Shown here: positions 8,577 to 17,555 of the stretch, piece after piece | Position numbering within the stretch: the first letter of the stretch is position 1 | Layout of the letters: the number at the start of each line of letters is the position of its first letter | DNA from: Rhodocyclaceae bacterium | GTDB taxonomy: Bacteria; Pseudomonadota; Gammaproteobacteria; Burkholderiales; Rhodocyclaceae | DNA length: 64,000 bases | NCBI GenBank assembly: GCA_030824115.1 | Contig: JAVBYI010000001.1 | Coordinates: 1-64,000 of the forward strand | Direction of reading: 5' to 3' | Notes under the pieces: model-generated | Database searches by the model: none | The model's input: only the letters and a program-made list of their open reading frames with translations | What the model was told of the DNA's origin: nothing | Translations under genes and position numbers: made by a program

Positions 8577-9818
8577 TCAGGCAGCCGGTAGTGTGGTGAT
8601 TTGGCGGACACGCGAAAACCGCCACACGAACAACGCCAGCGCCAGCGCACCCACACCGCCAAAACCGATGGCCAGGCGCAAACCGAAATGTTCCCCGAGA
8701 AAGCCCCCCAGCACGGCGCCGGGGCCGGCCGGCAACAAGGTCATGAAGCGCATGGTGCTGGTCATGCGCGCCAGCAGCGGTGCCGGTGTCAGTGTCTGAC
8801 GGATCGCCAGCATGTTGCTGAAGATCAGCACCGTGCCACTACTGAAGCACAGCAACATGGCAATGAAGGCCACCACACCCAAACCGCCCTCGGGCGACAG
8901 CGCCAGTTGCAGCCAACCGCTGCCGCTGAGTGCCAAACCGAGAATGAAGCAGGGCCCTGGGCCGATGCGGTGCGACAGGCGATGGCCCAAAGAACTGGCG
9001 ATCACCGTCCCCAGACCCGCAGCGGAAAAACACAATCCATATTGGTAAGCGTTCAAGCCGAGCACGCGGGTGGCGAACAACACCTGAACGACCATCGCCG
9101 CCGTTTGAAAGAGTTGCCATGTCGCCACAATCAGCGCCAGCGCAACCAGCGTACGGTGACCGAAGACAAAGCGCAGGCCTTCGCGCAGGTCCGGCCAGAA
9201 TGCCCTGGTACGTACCGTTGGTGGTGCTTCGACGACGCGCACGCCGCGCAACAGCAAAACGCTCACCAGCAACAGGGTGCCATTGGCAAAGAAGGCCAGC
9301 GACGAACCGACCAGCTTGATCAAGGCTCCGGCGGCGGCCGGGCCGGTAATTTCCGCCAGCGAACCGGCCACGCTGTTGCGGGCATGCGCCGCCACCAGTC
9401 GCTCGCGACTGACAATCTGGATCAGCACAATTTGCGCCGCCGTACCCGAGATTACCGAAACGCAACCGGCGGCAAAGGCAATCCCATAGAGGAAACCCAT
9501 GCTCATCAGATCCAGTGCCCACACCAGCGGACAGCTCAGGAGCACCAGTGCCATAGCGGTTTCGCCGGCCCGATAGACGGGCAGCTTGCGCACACGATCA
9601 AGCCACACGCCCACCGGCAGCATGAACAGCACATAAGGCACCGAACCCACCGCCACCAGCAAGCCGATTTCCTGCGGTGTCGCCTGCAATATCATGGCAC
9701 TCGTCAGTGACAAAGCCAACGAGGTGATATGCCCACCAAACGAACTGATCAGGATCGAGAACCAGAGACGCCGGTAATTGTGATCGCGCCACAGATCATC
9801 GGCCGGCAGGTTGAACAC
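8577..9818 (-). CDS. Major facilitator superfamily transporter (MFS_3/EntS-like)
   Basis: This 413-residue protein has about 12 membrane segments and the MFS loop motif (GVWLDRVRKLPVYRAGE near residue 70). The N-terminal sequence LWRDHNYRRLWFSILISSFGGHITSLAL is typical of the exporter subgroup that contains the enterobactin exporter EntS and macrolide exporters. The start codon is GTG with GGAG upstream. The substrate cannot be read from sequence. It is convergent with the GGDEF/EAL gene and divergent from the protease gene, with no operon partner. Confidence 0.85.
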   Translation of the reverse strand: MFNLPADDLWRDHNYRRLWFSILISSFGGHITSLALSLTSAMILQATPQEIGLLVAVGSVPYVLFMLPVGVWLDRVRKLPVYRAGETAMALVLLSCPLVWALDLMSMGFLYGIAFAAGCVSVISGTAAQIVLIQIVSRERLVAAHARNSVAGSLAEITGPAAAGALIKLVGSSLAFFANGTLLLVSVLLLRGVRVVEAPPTVRTRAFWPDLREGLRFVFGHRTLVALALIVATWQLFQTAAMVVQVLFATRVLGLNAYQYGLCFSAAGLGTVIASSLGHRLSHRIGPGPCFILGLALSGSGWLQLALSPEGGLGVVAFIAMLLCFSSGTVLIFSNMLAIRQTLTPAPLLARMTSTMRFMTLLPAGPGAVLGGFLGEHFGLRLAIGFGGVGALALALFVWRFSRVRQITTLPAA

Positions 9819-9853
9819 GCGACTTTGCTCCGTAATTGGATGAGAATAGACGG

Positions 9854-10519
9854 ATGCTACTCATAAAGACCCTCTTGGCGTCCTGCGCAGTCCTCCTGAT
9901 GTGCGGCAAGCTCTCGGCGCAAACGGTACGCGAGCAGGAGATTGTCGAGTGTCGCAGCGATGAGATTGCCGTCTGGCAGGATGGCATCGACCGGCCGGTC
10001 GCGCATGTCGCCCTGCAAGTGACTTATCAGCACGACGGTGCCCCCGGCTGGTTCGACGCGGCACGGGTAGAAAACCTCATCAGTCGCGCCGCACAGGAAT
10101 GGGCAAAATGCGGCATCCCGGTAACAGTTGTCGCACCAAACACCGTCGCCCCGCAGGGAACCGGTACGATCCGGGTGCAATGGAGCGACAAGGGCAGCAT
10201 GGGCAATTTCGGGCTGGCCAATCTCACGCAGCGCACCCTCTCTCTGGGGCCGAAAGCCTTCGGCATGCTGCACGACAGAAATCCATCACACGATGCCATG
10301 CAGACGCTGCAAATGGTCATCTCGCATGAGATGGGGCACTTCTTCGGTCTCATGGCCCACTCGCGGCGCTGTGTCGATGTATTGTCCTACTACCACGACG
10401 GCAAGGGCGCCCAATGCTACAGCCGCGATCCGGCGGGGCTCAAGTCGGTCGTCGAATATCGCCATACCCTGCCAACCGCCTGCGACATCGCCCGCTGCCG
10501 GCGCATTAACGGCCGCTAG
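9854..10519 (+). CDS. Secreted matrixin-like zinc metalloprotease
   Basis: This protein of about 221 residues carries a signal peptide (KTLLASCAVLLMCGKLSAQ). The extended zinc-binding motif HEMGHFFGLMAH near residue 160 is the metzincin pattern HExxHxxGxxH with its three His ligands and catalytic Glu. An upstream strand (TIRVQWSD) fits the matrixin fold. Cys residues (VECRSDE, KCGIP, RRCVD, QCYSRD, ACDIARCRR) suggest several disulfides. I chose the ATG at 9854 because the hydrophobic signal starts there. A TTG 18 bases earlier is possible. The substrate is unknown. Confidence 0.72.
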   Translation: MLLIKTLLASCAVLLMCGKLSAQTVREQEIVECRSDEIAVWQDGIDRPVAHVALQVTYQHDGAPGWFDAARVENLISRAAQEWAKCGIPVTVVAPNTVAPQGTGTIRVQWSDKGSMGNFGLANLTQRTLSLGPKAFGMLHDRNPSHDAMQTLQMVISHEMGHFFGLMAHSRRCVDVLSYYHDGKGAQCYSRDPAGLKSVVEYRHTLPTACDIARCRRINGR

Positions 10520-10575
10520 GGAACTGTCTGCGTGCGGCATTGTCTTCCTCTTTATCGCTTACCGGATGATCCGCC

Positions 10576-11835
10576 ATGTCCAGACACTTTCGCCTGTTAC
10601 TTATATTGGGAGCCTGCATGATGCCGACACTCGCCGCCGCTGAATCGATCGTCCTCGGCATGGGCTGCTTCTGGGGCGCGGAAAAGCGCATGGGCGAGTT
10701 GAATGGCGTACTCGATGTCGAGAGCGGCTATGCCAACGGCGACATCGAAGGCAGCTACGAGGCCGTGCTCGCGCATGAGAAAGCCGTGCAGCGCGGCCAG
10801 ACACAAAAGCGCAACCACGCGGAAGTCATCAAGGTCAGCTTCGACCCGGCCAAGGTCAGTCTTGAAACCGTCCTCGCACGTTTTTGGGAAAGCCATGATC
10901 CCACCCAGGGCAATCGGCAAGGCAACGATGTCGGCACCAACTACCGCAGCGCGATCTATACCAACAGCGACGCACAACTGGCCGCCGCCAACAAGACCCG
11001 CGACATCTATCAGGCAGCCCTCAAGGCAGGCGGGCGCGCTGCCATCACCACCGAGATTGCGCCGCTGAAAAAGTATTTCAAGGCCGAGGAATACCACCAG
11101 GACTACCTGAAGAAAAATCCCAATGGCTACTGCGGACTGGGCGGCACCGGTGTGAAATATCCGGGGTCGGTCGCCTCGGCCAAGGTCGCAGCCCCAGCCA
11201 AGCCGCTCGATCCGAAATCACTCAACCTCAAACGCCAGTTGATCGTCTTCGAAGCTGAGGACTGCCCCTACTGCAAGCAGTTCAAGGCCGAAGTGCTCGA
11301 CAGTTGGAAATCCGCCGTGCCCGTGGCGCGCAGCATGAGTGCCCAAGCGCCAGCCGGCTGGACACTGGAGAAAGCGCTGTTCGCCACGCCGACCATCGTG
11401 CTGTTCGAAAACGGCAAGGAAGTCTCGCGCTTCACCGGCTATAACGGGGAGAAGCCGCGCTTCTGGAAGTGGCTTGGCTTCCACCTGCTCACGCCCGAGC
11501 AACAGAAGATTGCCTTCGAGCAGGGCACCGAGCGGCCCGGCACCGGCTCGCATCTCGACGAGAAACGCCCCGGCACCTTTGTCGATCCGATCACTGGCGC
11601 CGCTTTATTCCGCAGCGATACCAAATTCGACAGCGGCACCGGCTGGCCGAGCTTCTTCAACCCGCAACCGGGCGCGCTGACCGAACATATCGACAACGCC
11701 CACGGCATGCGCCGCGTCGAAGTGCGCAGCGCCAGTTCCGGCATCCATCTCGGCCATGTCTTCGACGACGGCCCGCCGCCCACCGGCAAGCGCTACTGCA
11801 TCAACGGCAATGTGCTGAAGTTCGTGCCGGATTGA
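10576..11835 (+). CDS. msrAB: Methionine sulfoxide reductase fusion: MsrA, thioredoxin-like, MsrB
   Basis: This 419-residue periplasmic repair enzyme has a signal peptide (residues about 1-22). An MsrA domain with catalytic GCFWGAEKRM follows and ends near residue 190 (YCGLGGTG). A thioredoxin-like domain (about 215-305) has a CPYC redox pair. A C-terminal MsrB domain has SGTGWPSFF, GHVF and the catalytic Cys in RYCINGNVLKF. The MsrB zinc CxxC pairs are absent, as in the zinc-free subclass. PilB of Neisseria has the order thioredoxin-MsrA-MsrB. Here the thioredoxin is in the middle. The enzyme should reduce both methionine sulfoxide epimers in exported proteins. Confidence 0.92.
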   Translation: MSRHFRLLLILGACMMPTLAAAESIVLGMGCFWGAEKRMGELNGVLDVESGYANGDIEGSYEAVLAHEKAVQRGQTQKRNHAEVIKVSFDPAKVSLETVLARFWESHDPTQGNRQGNDVGTNYRSAIYTNSDAQLAAANKTRDIYQAALKAGGRAAITTEIAPLKKYFKAEEYHQDYLKKNPNGYCGLGGTGVKYPGSVASAKVAAPAKPLDPKSLNLKRQLIVFEAEDCPYCKQFKAEVLDSWKSAVPVARSMSAQAPAGWTLEKALFATPTIVLFENGKEVSRFTGYNGEKPRFWKWLGFHLLTPEQQKIAFEQGTERPGTGSHLDEKRPGTFVDPITGAALFRSDTKFDSGTGWPSFFNPQPGALTEHIDNAHGMRRVEVRSASSGIHLGHVFDDGPPPTGKRYCINGNVLKFVPD

Positions 11836-11839
11836 AAAT

Positions 11840-11859
11840 GTCGGCGCTGGCGAGACGGC
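11840..11859 (+). repeat. Dispersed 20-bp element, short form, copy 2
   Basis: GTCGGCGCTGGCGAGACGGC, one mismatch from the core, starting 5 bp after the msrAB stop codon. Confidence 0.8.
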
Positions 11860-11922
11860 AATCATCGCTGCCTTTTCGCTGCCATCGTCATCATCGGCCA
11901 GCACTGGTTTCCAGCGCTTGAA

Positions 11923-13221
11923 TCAGCGGCTACCTCCATCGCGCAGGTGCAACCCGCGGCCGACCTGAATCACCGCCGTCTCGCCACGCAGAACCGCCAG
12001 CCCGCGCGCAAAGCTGCCGACGCCCGGCGACTGCACAAACACACAGGGCTTGCCGAGTTTCTTGCAAGCCTCCTTGAGGCGGTAGTAGGCCGCATGCGAA
12101 ACGCAACCGGCCTGACAGACCACGGCATCGGCCGCGCTTACCACCGCATCGATGCGGTGCAGGCTTTCTTCCTGGCCGCCATCGTGGTGCAGGAATTTCC
12201 CGCCTTGCGTTTCAACCAGACGGCGATAGCCATCGACCAGATTGGTCTTGCCGCCAATGCACAACACGCAACGTCCCGCCAGCGCCGCCTCGGCCGGACA
12301 GGTACGCCCGCAGCCGCCGGCACCTGACACGCCCTCGCAGCCTCCGCCGATACCCAAGGCCAGTTCCAGTGCCGTTTCGGCGGCCATCAGGCTGTCTTGT
12401 GCTTCGTTGAGTGCCATCGCCAGTGTTTCGGCACGGCGCACATTCGCGGCATTGCGTTCTTCCAAGGTCTCGATGCGCTGGCTCATCGCTTCGGCACGGC
12501 CGTAGAGATTGCCATAGTCACGCGCGGCCTTGCGCGCTTCGGCCAGTTCCAGTTCGCGATGACCGAGTAGCGCCGCCCGTTGCTCGGCGTCGGCCAGACG
12601 GCGCTGCAGATCGGCAATCGCCTTGTCTTTCTCGCGTTGCGCGACCGCCAGACCCATCTTGAAGGCAGCGGCCTCATTGCGCAGATGGTGGTTCTCCTGC
12701 TTCAACTGCTCCAGTTTGCGCAGGTCAGCACGCACTTCCGCACCCGTCTGATGCGACAGCATGTGCAGGTCGCCATACAGAATCCGGCTGCCCTCCTCGC
12801 TCATGTCGGCATGGCTCCACGCCGCCCACAGCGCGCCGGCAATATCGTTGCCGGCATCAAGCGCCTCCTGCCAGAGGTCCAGCACGGCTTCTTCACCGCG
12901 CATCCGGTTGAAACGCTGCACGGTGGCGGCGTAGCGCTTGTCGAAATAGCGCTGGATCTGCTCGGCCACCTCGGTGCGTGTATCGCAACTGCCGACGAAG
13001 GTCGTATGCAAGGTGTAGTCGGACATTTCACGCTGGTCGAAACCGGCGCGTGTCGCAATCTTGCGCATTTCGGCCACCGGCAGGCAGGTGCCGACCAGAG
13101 GGCAGTGCGAGCGATGCGAAATTTCCCAGAGTTTCTTGCGGCGGCGCCCGGCCACCGAAGGCAACGGAGCTTCGCTGTCGCCGAAGGCGGTTTGAAATAG
13201 CTGGGTCAGTGAGGTCGACAT
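11923..13221 (-). CDS. DUF2325 domain protein with central coiled coil
   Basis: This is a 432-residue cytoplasmic protein. The N-terminal half has RKKLWEISHRSHCPLVGTCL with two Cys and a His. The middle (about 170-290) is a long coiled coil (LEQLKQENHHLRNEAAAFK and following). A Cys-rich linker (GGGCEG, GGCGRTCP) leads to the C-terminal DUF2325 domain (RCVLCIGGKTNLVDGYRRL ... AVVCQAGCVSHAAYYRLK). The domain is widespread and uncharacterised. The Cys/His content suggests metal binding. The ATG at 13221 is preferred over the longer reading frame. Together with the next upstream gene it lies behind a Fur-like site. Confidence 0.75.
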   Translation of the reverse strand: MSTSLTQLFQTAFGDSEAPLPSVAGRRRKKLWEISHRSHCPLVGTCLPVAEMRKIATRAGFDQREMSDYTLHTTFVGSCDTRTEVAEQIQRYFDKRYAATVQRFNRMRGEEAVLDLWQEALDAGNDIAGALWAAWSHADMSEEGSRILYGDLHMLSHQTGAEVRADLRKLEQLKQENHHLRNEAAAFKMGLAVAQREKDKAIADLQRRLADAEQRAALLGHRELELAEARKAARDYGNLYGRAEAMSQRIETLEERNAANVRRAETLAMALNEAQDSLMAAETALELALGIGGGCEGVSGAGGCGRTCPAEAALAGRCVLCIGGKTNLVDGYRRLVETQGGKFLHHDGGQEESLHRIDAVVSAADAVVCQAGCVSHAAYYRLKEACKKLGKPCVFVQSPGVGSFARGLAVLRGETAVIQVGRGLHLRDGGSR

Positions 13222-13299
13222 GATAGGCAGTCTCCAATCGGATGTTGGGCTGGCTGCCTTGATCGCCGACGTGCGGCAAATCTGGGTGGCTGGCAAAAA

Positions 13300-13319
13300 A
13301 TCGGTGCTGGCAGGACGGC
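13300..13319 (+). repeat. Dispersed 20-bp element, short form, copy 3 (degenerate)
   Basis: ATCGGTGCTGGCAGGACGGC, three mismatches. It ends 1 bp from the stop codon of the 99-residue gene on the minus strand. Confidence 0.65.
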
Positions 13320-13320
13320 G

Positions 13321-13620
13321 TCAGAACGTGCCTATCAGCACGCTTTGCGCTTCACGGGCCAGAGCAGGCCGCTCATCGGCGGCCTCGTGACGCGGCACGC
13401 CGTTTTCGCCGTCGCGATCGAGAATCTCGACCAGTTCGCGGGCGTGGCGCCGCAGGTGGTCGTCAGCCTCCACATCATTGGCCACCTTTTCCAGCAACAT
13501 GGCCGCCAGATAGGCGGAACGCTGGCAGCCGGTTTCCATGTGACGGGCCAGATGGGCGAGGGCGCCGGCGACAATGCGGGCCGGCGGTTGCTCAAGGGTT
13601 GCGTGCTGAGTTTCCATCAT
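13321..13620 (-). CDS. Small hypothetical helical protein
   Basis: This 99-residue acidic, mostly helical cytoplasmic protein has the sequence features ALAHLARHMETG, LAAMLLEKVANDVEADDHLRRHARELVEIL. I recognise no domain. An AGGAGC sequence lies just before the ATG. It precedes the DUF2325 gene in the same direction, with about 100 bp between them. The start is separated from the divergent HMA-like gene by about 80 bp containing a Fur-like site, so an iron connection is plausible from context only. Confidence 0.6.
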   Translation of the reverse strand: MMETQHATLEQPPARIVAGALAHLARHMETGCQRSAYLAAMLLEKVANDVEADDHLRRHARELVEILDRDGENGVPRHEAADERPALAREAQSVLIGTF

Positions 13621-13648
13621 TGCTCCTGATCGTTGAAATGCGATTGCA

Positions 13649-13667
13649 GCAGATGATAATCATTCGC
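13649..13667. promoter_or_regulatory. Predicted Fur box in divergent spacer
   Basis: This stretch matches 14 of 19 positions of GATAATGATAATCATTATC, including an uninterrupted TGATAATCATT core. It sits between the minus-strand 13620 gene and the plus-strand HMA-like gene at 13703, and could repress both under iron sufficiency. Confidence 0.6.
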
Positions 13668-13702
13668 ATGTAGAATGTAAATTGTTATTTGGAGATTCCG
13701 CC

Positions 13703-14161
13703 ATGAACCTCATCGCTTCATCCATTCCGGGCCGCCTGCGCCTGCACCACGCAAGCTTGCGCAACCCACGCCATCTGGCGCAACTGGCCGCCGAGATCGG
13801 TGCCTGGCCGCCGGTACTATCCGTCGTCCCCAACGCCAGGGCAGGCAGCCTGCGGGTGCTCTATGATGCAGCGGCACTGCAAGAGGCGGATTGCATCAGC
13901 CGCTGCGAAACCGCCTTGCAGAAGTTGCTGCCCAGCAAAACATCACAGAAACCGGTCCGTACGCGACCAGGCAAGGCAAGCGGCCGGTCAAGCCCGTTCA
14001 GTCCGAACCGTCTGGCCAAACGTGGCATGCTGGCAAGCTTGGCGCTGTCGATGTTGCTCGCCACCACCGGCGCCAAAAAATGGCATGCCCTGACGGGCGT
14101 GTTCTTCCTGCATGCCCTCGGCGTCCATCTCTGGATCTACCGTCACCGGATTCTCAAGTAA
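13703..14161 (+). CDS. Small HMA2-like protein with C-terminal membrane segment
   Basis: This is a protein of about 152 residues. The N-terminal 75 residues (SSIPGRLRLHHASLRNPRH ... SVVPNARAGSLRVLYD) have the GRLRL...xxxVxxxxGSLRVxYD pattern of degenerate heavy-metal-associated domains lacking the CxxC pair. A basic linker follows, then a membrane segment near the C-terminus (LTGVFFLHALGVHLWIY). The start has GGAGATT upstream. The same type of domain recurs at 18393 and at the N-terminus of the ATPase at 15451. That makes this gene, which lies behind a Fur-like site, a likely outlying member of the ferrosome-like set. Confidence 0.65.
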   Translation: MNLIASSIPGRLRLHHASLRNPRHLAQLAAEIGAWPPVLSVVPNARAGSLRVLYDAAALQEADCISRCETALQKLLPSKTSQKPVRTRPGKASGRSSPFSPNRLAKRGMLASLALSMLLATTGAKKWHALTGVFFLHALGVHLWIYRHRILK

Positions 14162-14196
14162 TTCACCGGGTAAAACGGCGGTTGCAACTCCCCCAA

Positions 14197-15350
14197 TCAG
14201 GTCCCGGTGCCGTGGTCGATGGATAGCGGCTTTCCATACAACCAACCTTGCGCCAGGCCGATGCGGCAACCCGACATGACGGTATGCTGGGCCTCCGTTT
14301 CAACGCCTTCCGCCAACACGCGACAGCCGAGTTGCAGGAGGCGCTCGGCGGTGGCGGCAATCGCGGGCACATACGGCGAACCGCGTTCCGCATTGCGCAC
14401 AACGGTAATGCACAGCTTGACGATGTCCGGTCGCAAGACCCGCACGGTCTCCATGTCGGCAAAGCCGCAGCCTGTATCGTCCAGCGCAAGGCCTACACCG
14501 CGCGCGCGCAGGTCATCGACCGCATTCCGCAATTGGTCGGCGCCACCAAGGGGCAGGTGTTCGGTGAGTTCGAACATCAGCTTGTTGGAGCCGGCGAGCG
14601 GCAACAACTCGGCAGCCCGAAGCAAGGCATCGGGACCCAGATTGATGGTCAGGAAGGCGTCTTTGGGCAGCTTGCCGCGCGTCCGCTCCAAAGCCAGCTC
14701 GGCACACAGCAGTTCCATCTCAACCGTGCGGCCAGCGCTGTGGGCCGCTTCAAACAGATAATCCGGGCGCTCCAGCGGCGAATTATTCGGGCCGCGCGAC
14801 AGGGCTTCAAGCCCACCACGGTGCGGTCGCGCATGCGCACGATCGGTTGCAGCACGGTGCTGACCGAGCGGGCAGCCAGGATCGCCTCGATATCGCCCGT
14901 CGGTGCAGGAAACTCAGACAACCGGCGTTGCGGATCGGCGAGCTTTGCGTCCACCCAGGCAAATGGGCAGGTGCCGCCGGCGAGCGCGTCGGACGGCAGC
15001 GGCAGCACTTCCAGACTCAGGGGTATCCGCATGCCGGTACCCATGCCAAACACGGATAACAACAGATCATGGGCCAGCCGACGCCCTGCCCGCTCGATGG
15101 CAGCAAAGGTTTCGCTCGTATCGCGGGGCAGATCGCCCGAAAGAATGCGGAAGTGCGTAGTCCAGCGTGCCTCGGTATCGCGCCATTGACGATCAATGAT
15201 CGTGTGTTGCGCCAGCAGTCGGTCACACAACTCGTGCAGTGCAACGCCGAAATCGGTCATGGCACGGCCCACCGCCTCGTCGCCAAAAATGTCGGTCAGG
15301 CGCTGGTGTTGGGGAATGGTAATGGCAAGCGCGGCAACAGTTTCGGTCAT
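14197..15350 (-). pseudogene. EAL-domain protein split by a one-base frameshift
   Basis: Two overlapping frames together encode one protein of about 384 residues. The upstream frame (15350 to about 14810) has an N-terminal region and the start of an EAL domain (STVLQPIVRMRDRTVVGL). It then leaves frame. Restoring one base near 14807 gives LEALSRGPNNSPLERPDYLFEA in part, which continues as MELLCAELALERTRGKL in the downstream frame. Later motifs are DDTGCGF and AEGVETEAQ. The usual KID after the sixth strand is changed to VKLC, so catalysis is doubtful even in the restored protein. The shift is either a real inactivating mutation or a sequencing error. Confidence 0.75.
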
Positions 15351-15404
15351 CTGGATGGTCGGCAGGTGGAAACGGCTGCGAGTTTATACGCAAAGTTCAT
15401 AAAT

Positions 15405-15424
15405 GTCGGCGTTGGCGAGACGGC
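15405..15424 (+). repeat. Dispersed 20-bp element, short form, copy 4
   Basis: GTCGGCGTTGGCGAGACGGC, two mismatches, in the spacer between the P-type ATPase gene and the split EAL gene. Confidence 0.75.
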
Positions 15425-15450
15425 ATGGCAGGACGGCCATGCCATCGGTA

Positions 15451-17547
15451 TCAGTCTGCCAGCGCGCGCTGCCCGCCAGTCAACGCATTGAGCAGGATGG
15501 CGATGGTGGTGCCGTTGTGCGCCACCGAGGCGGCCACCGGCGTCAGTTGGCCCAGTGCGGCCGCACCCAGAATGGCGCTATTGACACCCACGGTCAGCTT
15601 GAAGGTTTTGTCGATGAGTTGCATCGTGGCATTGGCCAGCTGCTTGGCATCCGCCACGCGCTCGATGCCATCTTCCAGCAGGGCGATGTCCGAGGTCAGG
15701 CGCGCGATGTCGGCGCCCTGCTGCATGGCGATACCGACATGGGCACCAGCCAGCGCCGGGGCATCGTTGATGCCATCGCCGATGAAGGCGATCTTCGCGC
15801 CGGCGGCCTTCATTTGCGCAACCTGTGCCGCCTTCTGCTCGGGCAACAGTTCGGCATGGAAACCGTCAAGGCCCAGTTGTTCGGACAACTCGGCGGCACG
15901 TTCACGGTGATCACCGGTCAGCATGAGGATGCGTTGTGCACCGAGCTTGCGCAGCCGCGCCACCGTGGCGGCACTGGTGGCGCGCACCTCGTCCTTGAGC
16001 GCGATAACGCCGATCAGCCGGCCACCATAGCCGATGTAAAGCAGGGTCTTGCCCGCCCGGAACAGGCGGTCGATGCGCCGCTGCTGCGCGGCAGATATCA
16101 GCACGCCTTCGTCTTCCGCGACGAAGTGGCGCGAGCCGACGACAATGCGCTGGCCGTCAATGACGCTGGCGACACCATGCGCGGCAATGAACTCGACCTC
16201 CTTGTGATCGAAATGGCGGCCCTGATTCTTGCGCGCCGCCTCCACCACGGCCAGCGCAAGCGGATGGAAATAGTGCTCCTCCACCGAGGCGGCCAGATCG
16301 ATCAGATCCTTGGCCGTGTAGTGCGGATCGAAGGCAATGGAATCGGTGACGGCGAGCTTGCCGGTGGTCAGCGTGCCGGTCTTGTCGAACACAAAGGTAT
16401 CGGCTTCGGCGAGGCGCTCCAGCACGTCGGCGCCCTTGATCAGGATGCCCTGCTTGCCGGCGCGGAACATCGCCGACTTGAAGGCAACCGGGGTTGCAAG
16501 TTTCAGCGCACAGGAATAATCGGCCTGCAGCACGGCGGCGGCACGGCGCCAGTCGCCGGTAAGAAACCAGGCCGCACCGGCAAGGCCCAGCACCCCGGGT
16601 ACCAGCTTGTCGGCCAGCTTGGCCGCACCCAGTTGCGCATTACTCTTGGCCGTCAGCGACTGCTCGACATAATCGGCAATGCGTGCCGCCGCCGTCTTGC
16701 GGCCGACGTGCTCGGCATAGATGCGCAGGCGACCCTCTTCCACCACCGTGCCGGACAGCACTGCATCGCCGCGCGTGCGATTGACGGGCACACTCTCGCC
16801 GGTCATCGCGGCTTCGTTGACCAGCGCCTCGCCGCCCAGCACGGTGCCATCGACCGGAATCGTCGCCCCAGCGCCGACAATCACCGTCGCGCCAACGCCG
16901 ACATTTTCGGCCTCGATCTGCTGCTCGACGCCATCCACCTCGACCCAGACCAAGCCGGTATCGGGCCGCAGCAGTTTTTTCAACATGTCGTCCGAACGGC
17001 GGGCGATGGAGTTTTCCAGATACTCGCCGAGTGCCAGCATGAACACTGTCGTGTTGGCGGCCACATAGTCGCGGCTGCCGGTCGAAATGGCGACGGCCAG
17101 CGCTTCGAGCACATGCGAGTTGATGCCTGCCGAGAACAGGTCAGCCAGCGCCCCGCGATAGAGCGGCAGCGACGCCGCCAGCGTGGCCGGCATCTGCAAC
17201 CCAGCGGGCAGCCGGTTGGTGGCGAGCAGCAACGCCGCACTGGCGACCACAGTCGCCAGTTCCTTGTCGGCACCGTTCGGGCTGGCCGGCGTGGCTGATG
17301 GCAAGCTCAGGGCGAGAAGGGCATCCTGCAGGCGCACGCAATCTGTCGTCGCCGGATCAAACGCAATCACCAGCGAACGCGCCGCCGCGTTGAGGCGCAC
17401 CTCTTGAACCCCCGGCAGATTTTCGACCGCCCGCACAATCGGCCGCGCCTCGCAAGGCACCCCTCGTCGCAGACGAAACCGGAAGCGCACACGCGTCGGC
17501 AGGCAGTGCGCCGGCGCCAGCGTGGCGAAGATCGACCACTCGCTCAT
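15451..17547 (-). CDS. P1B-type metal ATPase resembling FezB (ferrosome ATPase)
   Basis: This is a 698-residue metal-transporting P-type ATPase. An N-terminal degenerate HMA2 domain without CxxC (about 15-75) leads to the membrane core. It has TGES at 249-252, SCALKLATP at 345-353 where other P1B pumps have CPC, the phosphorylation site DKTGT at 388-392, and GDGINDAPAL near 590. The absence of CPC, together with the small HMA and hydrophobic neighbours, matches the P1B-6 group that includes FezB of iron-storing ferrosomes. It probably moves iron into an internal membrane compartment. It lies last in the minus-strand train, 8 bp after the preceding gene. Metal specificity is inferred. Confidence 0.82.
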   Translation of the reverse strand: MSEWSIFATLAPAHCLPTRVRFRFRLRRGVPCEARPIVRAVENLPGVQEVRLNAAARSLVIAFDPATTDCVRLQDALLALSLPSATPASPNGADKELATVVASAALLLATNRLPAGLQMPATLAASLPLYRGALADLFSAGINSHVLEALAVAISTGSRDYVAANTTVFMLALGEYLENSIARRSDDMLKKLLRPDTGLVWVEVDGVEQQIEAENVGVGATVIVGAGATIPVDGTVLGGEALVNEAAMTGESVPVNRTRGDAVLSGTVVEEGRLRIYAEHVGRKTAAARIADYVEQSLTAKSNAQLGAAKLADKLVPGVLGLAGAAWFLTGDWRRAAAVLQADYSCALKLATPVAFKSAMFRAGKQGILIKGADVLERLAEADTFVFDKTGTLTTGKLAVTDSIAFDPHYTAKDLIDLAASVEEHYFHPLALAVVEAARKNQGRHFDHKEVEFIAAHGVASVIDGQRIVVGSRHFVAEDEGVLISAAQQRRIDRLFRAGKTLLYIGYGGRLIGVIALKDEVRATSAATVARLRKLGAQRILMLTGDHRERAAELSEQLGLDGFHAELLPEQKAAQVAQMKAAGAKIAFIGDGINDAPALAGAHVGIAMQQGADIARLTSDIALLEDGIERVADAKQLANATMQLIDKTFKLTVGVNSAILGAAALGQLTPVAASVAHNGTTIAILLNALTGGQRALAD

Positions 17548-17555
17548 CGCAACGA

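Noticed and set aside
16860-16910. Sequence resembling the dispersed element inside the P-type ATPase gene
   Set aside because: The encoded GVGATVIVGAGATIPVDG is the conserved actuator-domain sequence of P1B ATPases, so the resemblance is explained by the protein family.
15403-17298. Plus-strand open frame of 631 codons opposite the P-type ATPase
   Set aside because: It is the complement of a fully motif-supported ATPase gene. The translation is low-complexity His/Arg/Gln-rich with no domain, which is usual for antisense frames in GC-rich DNA.
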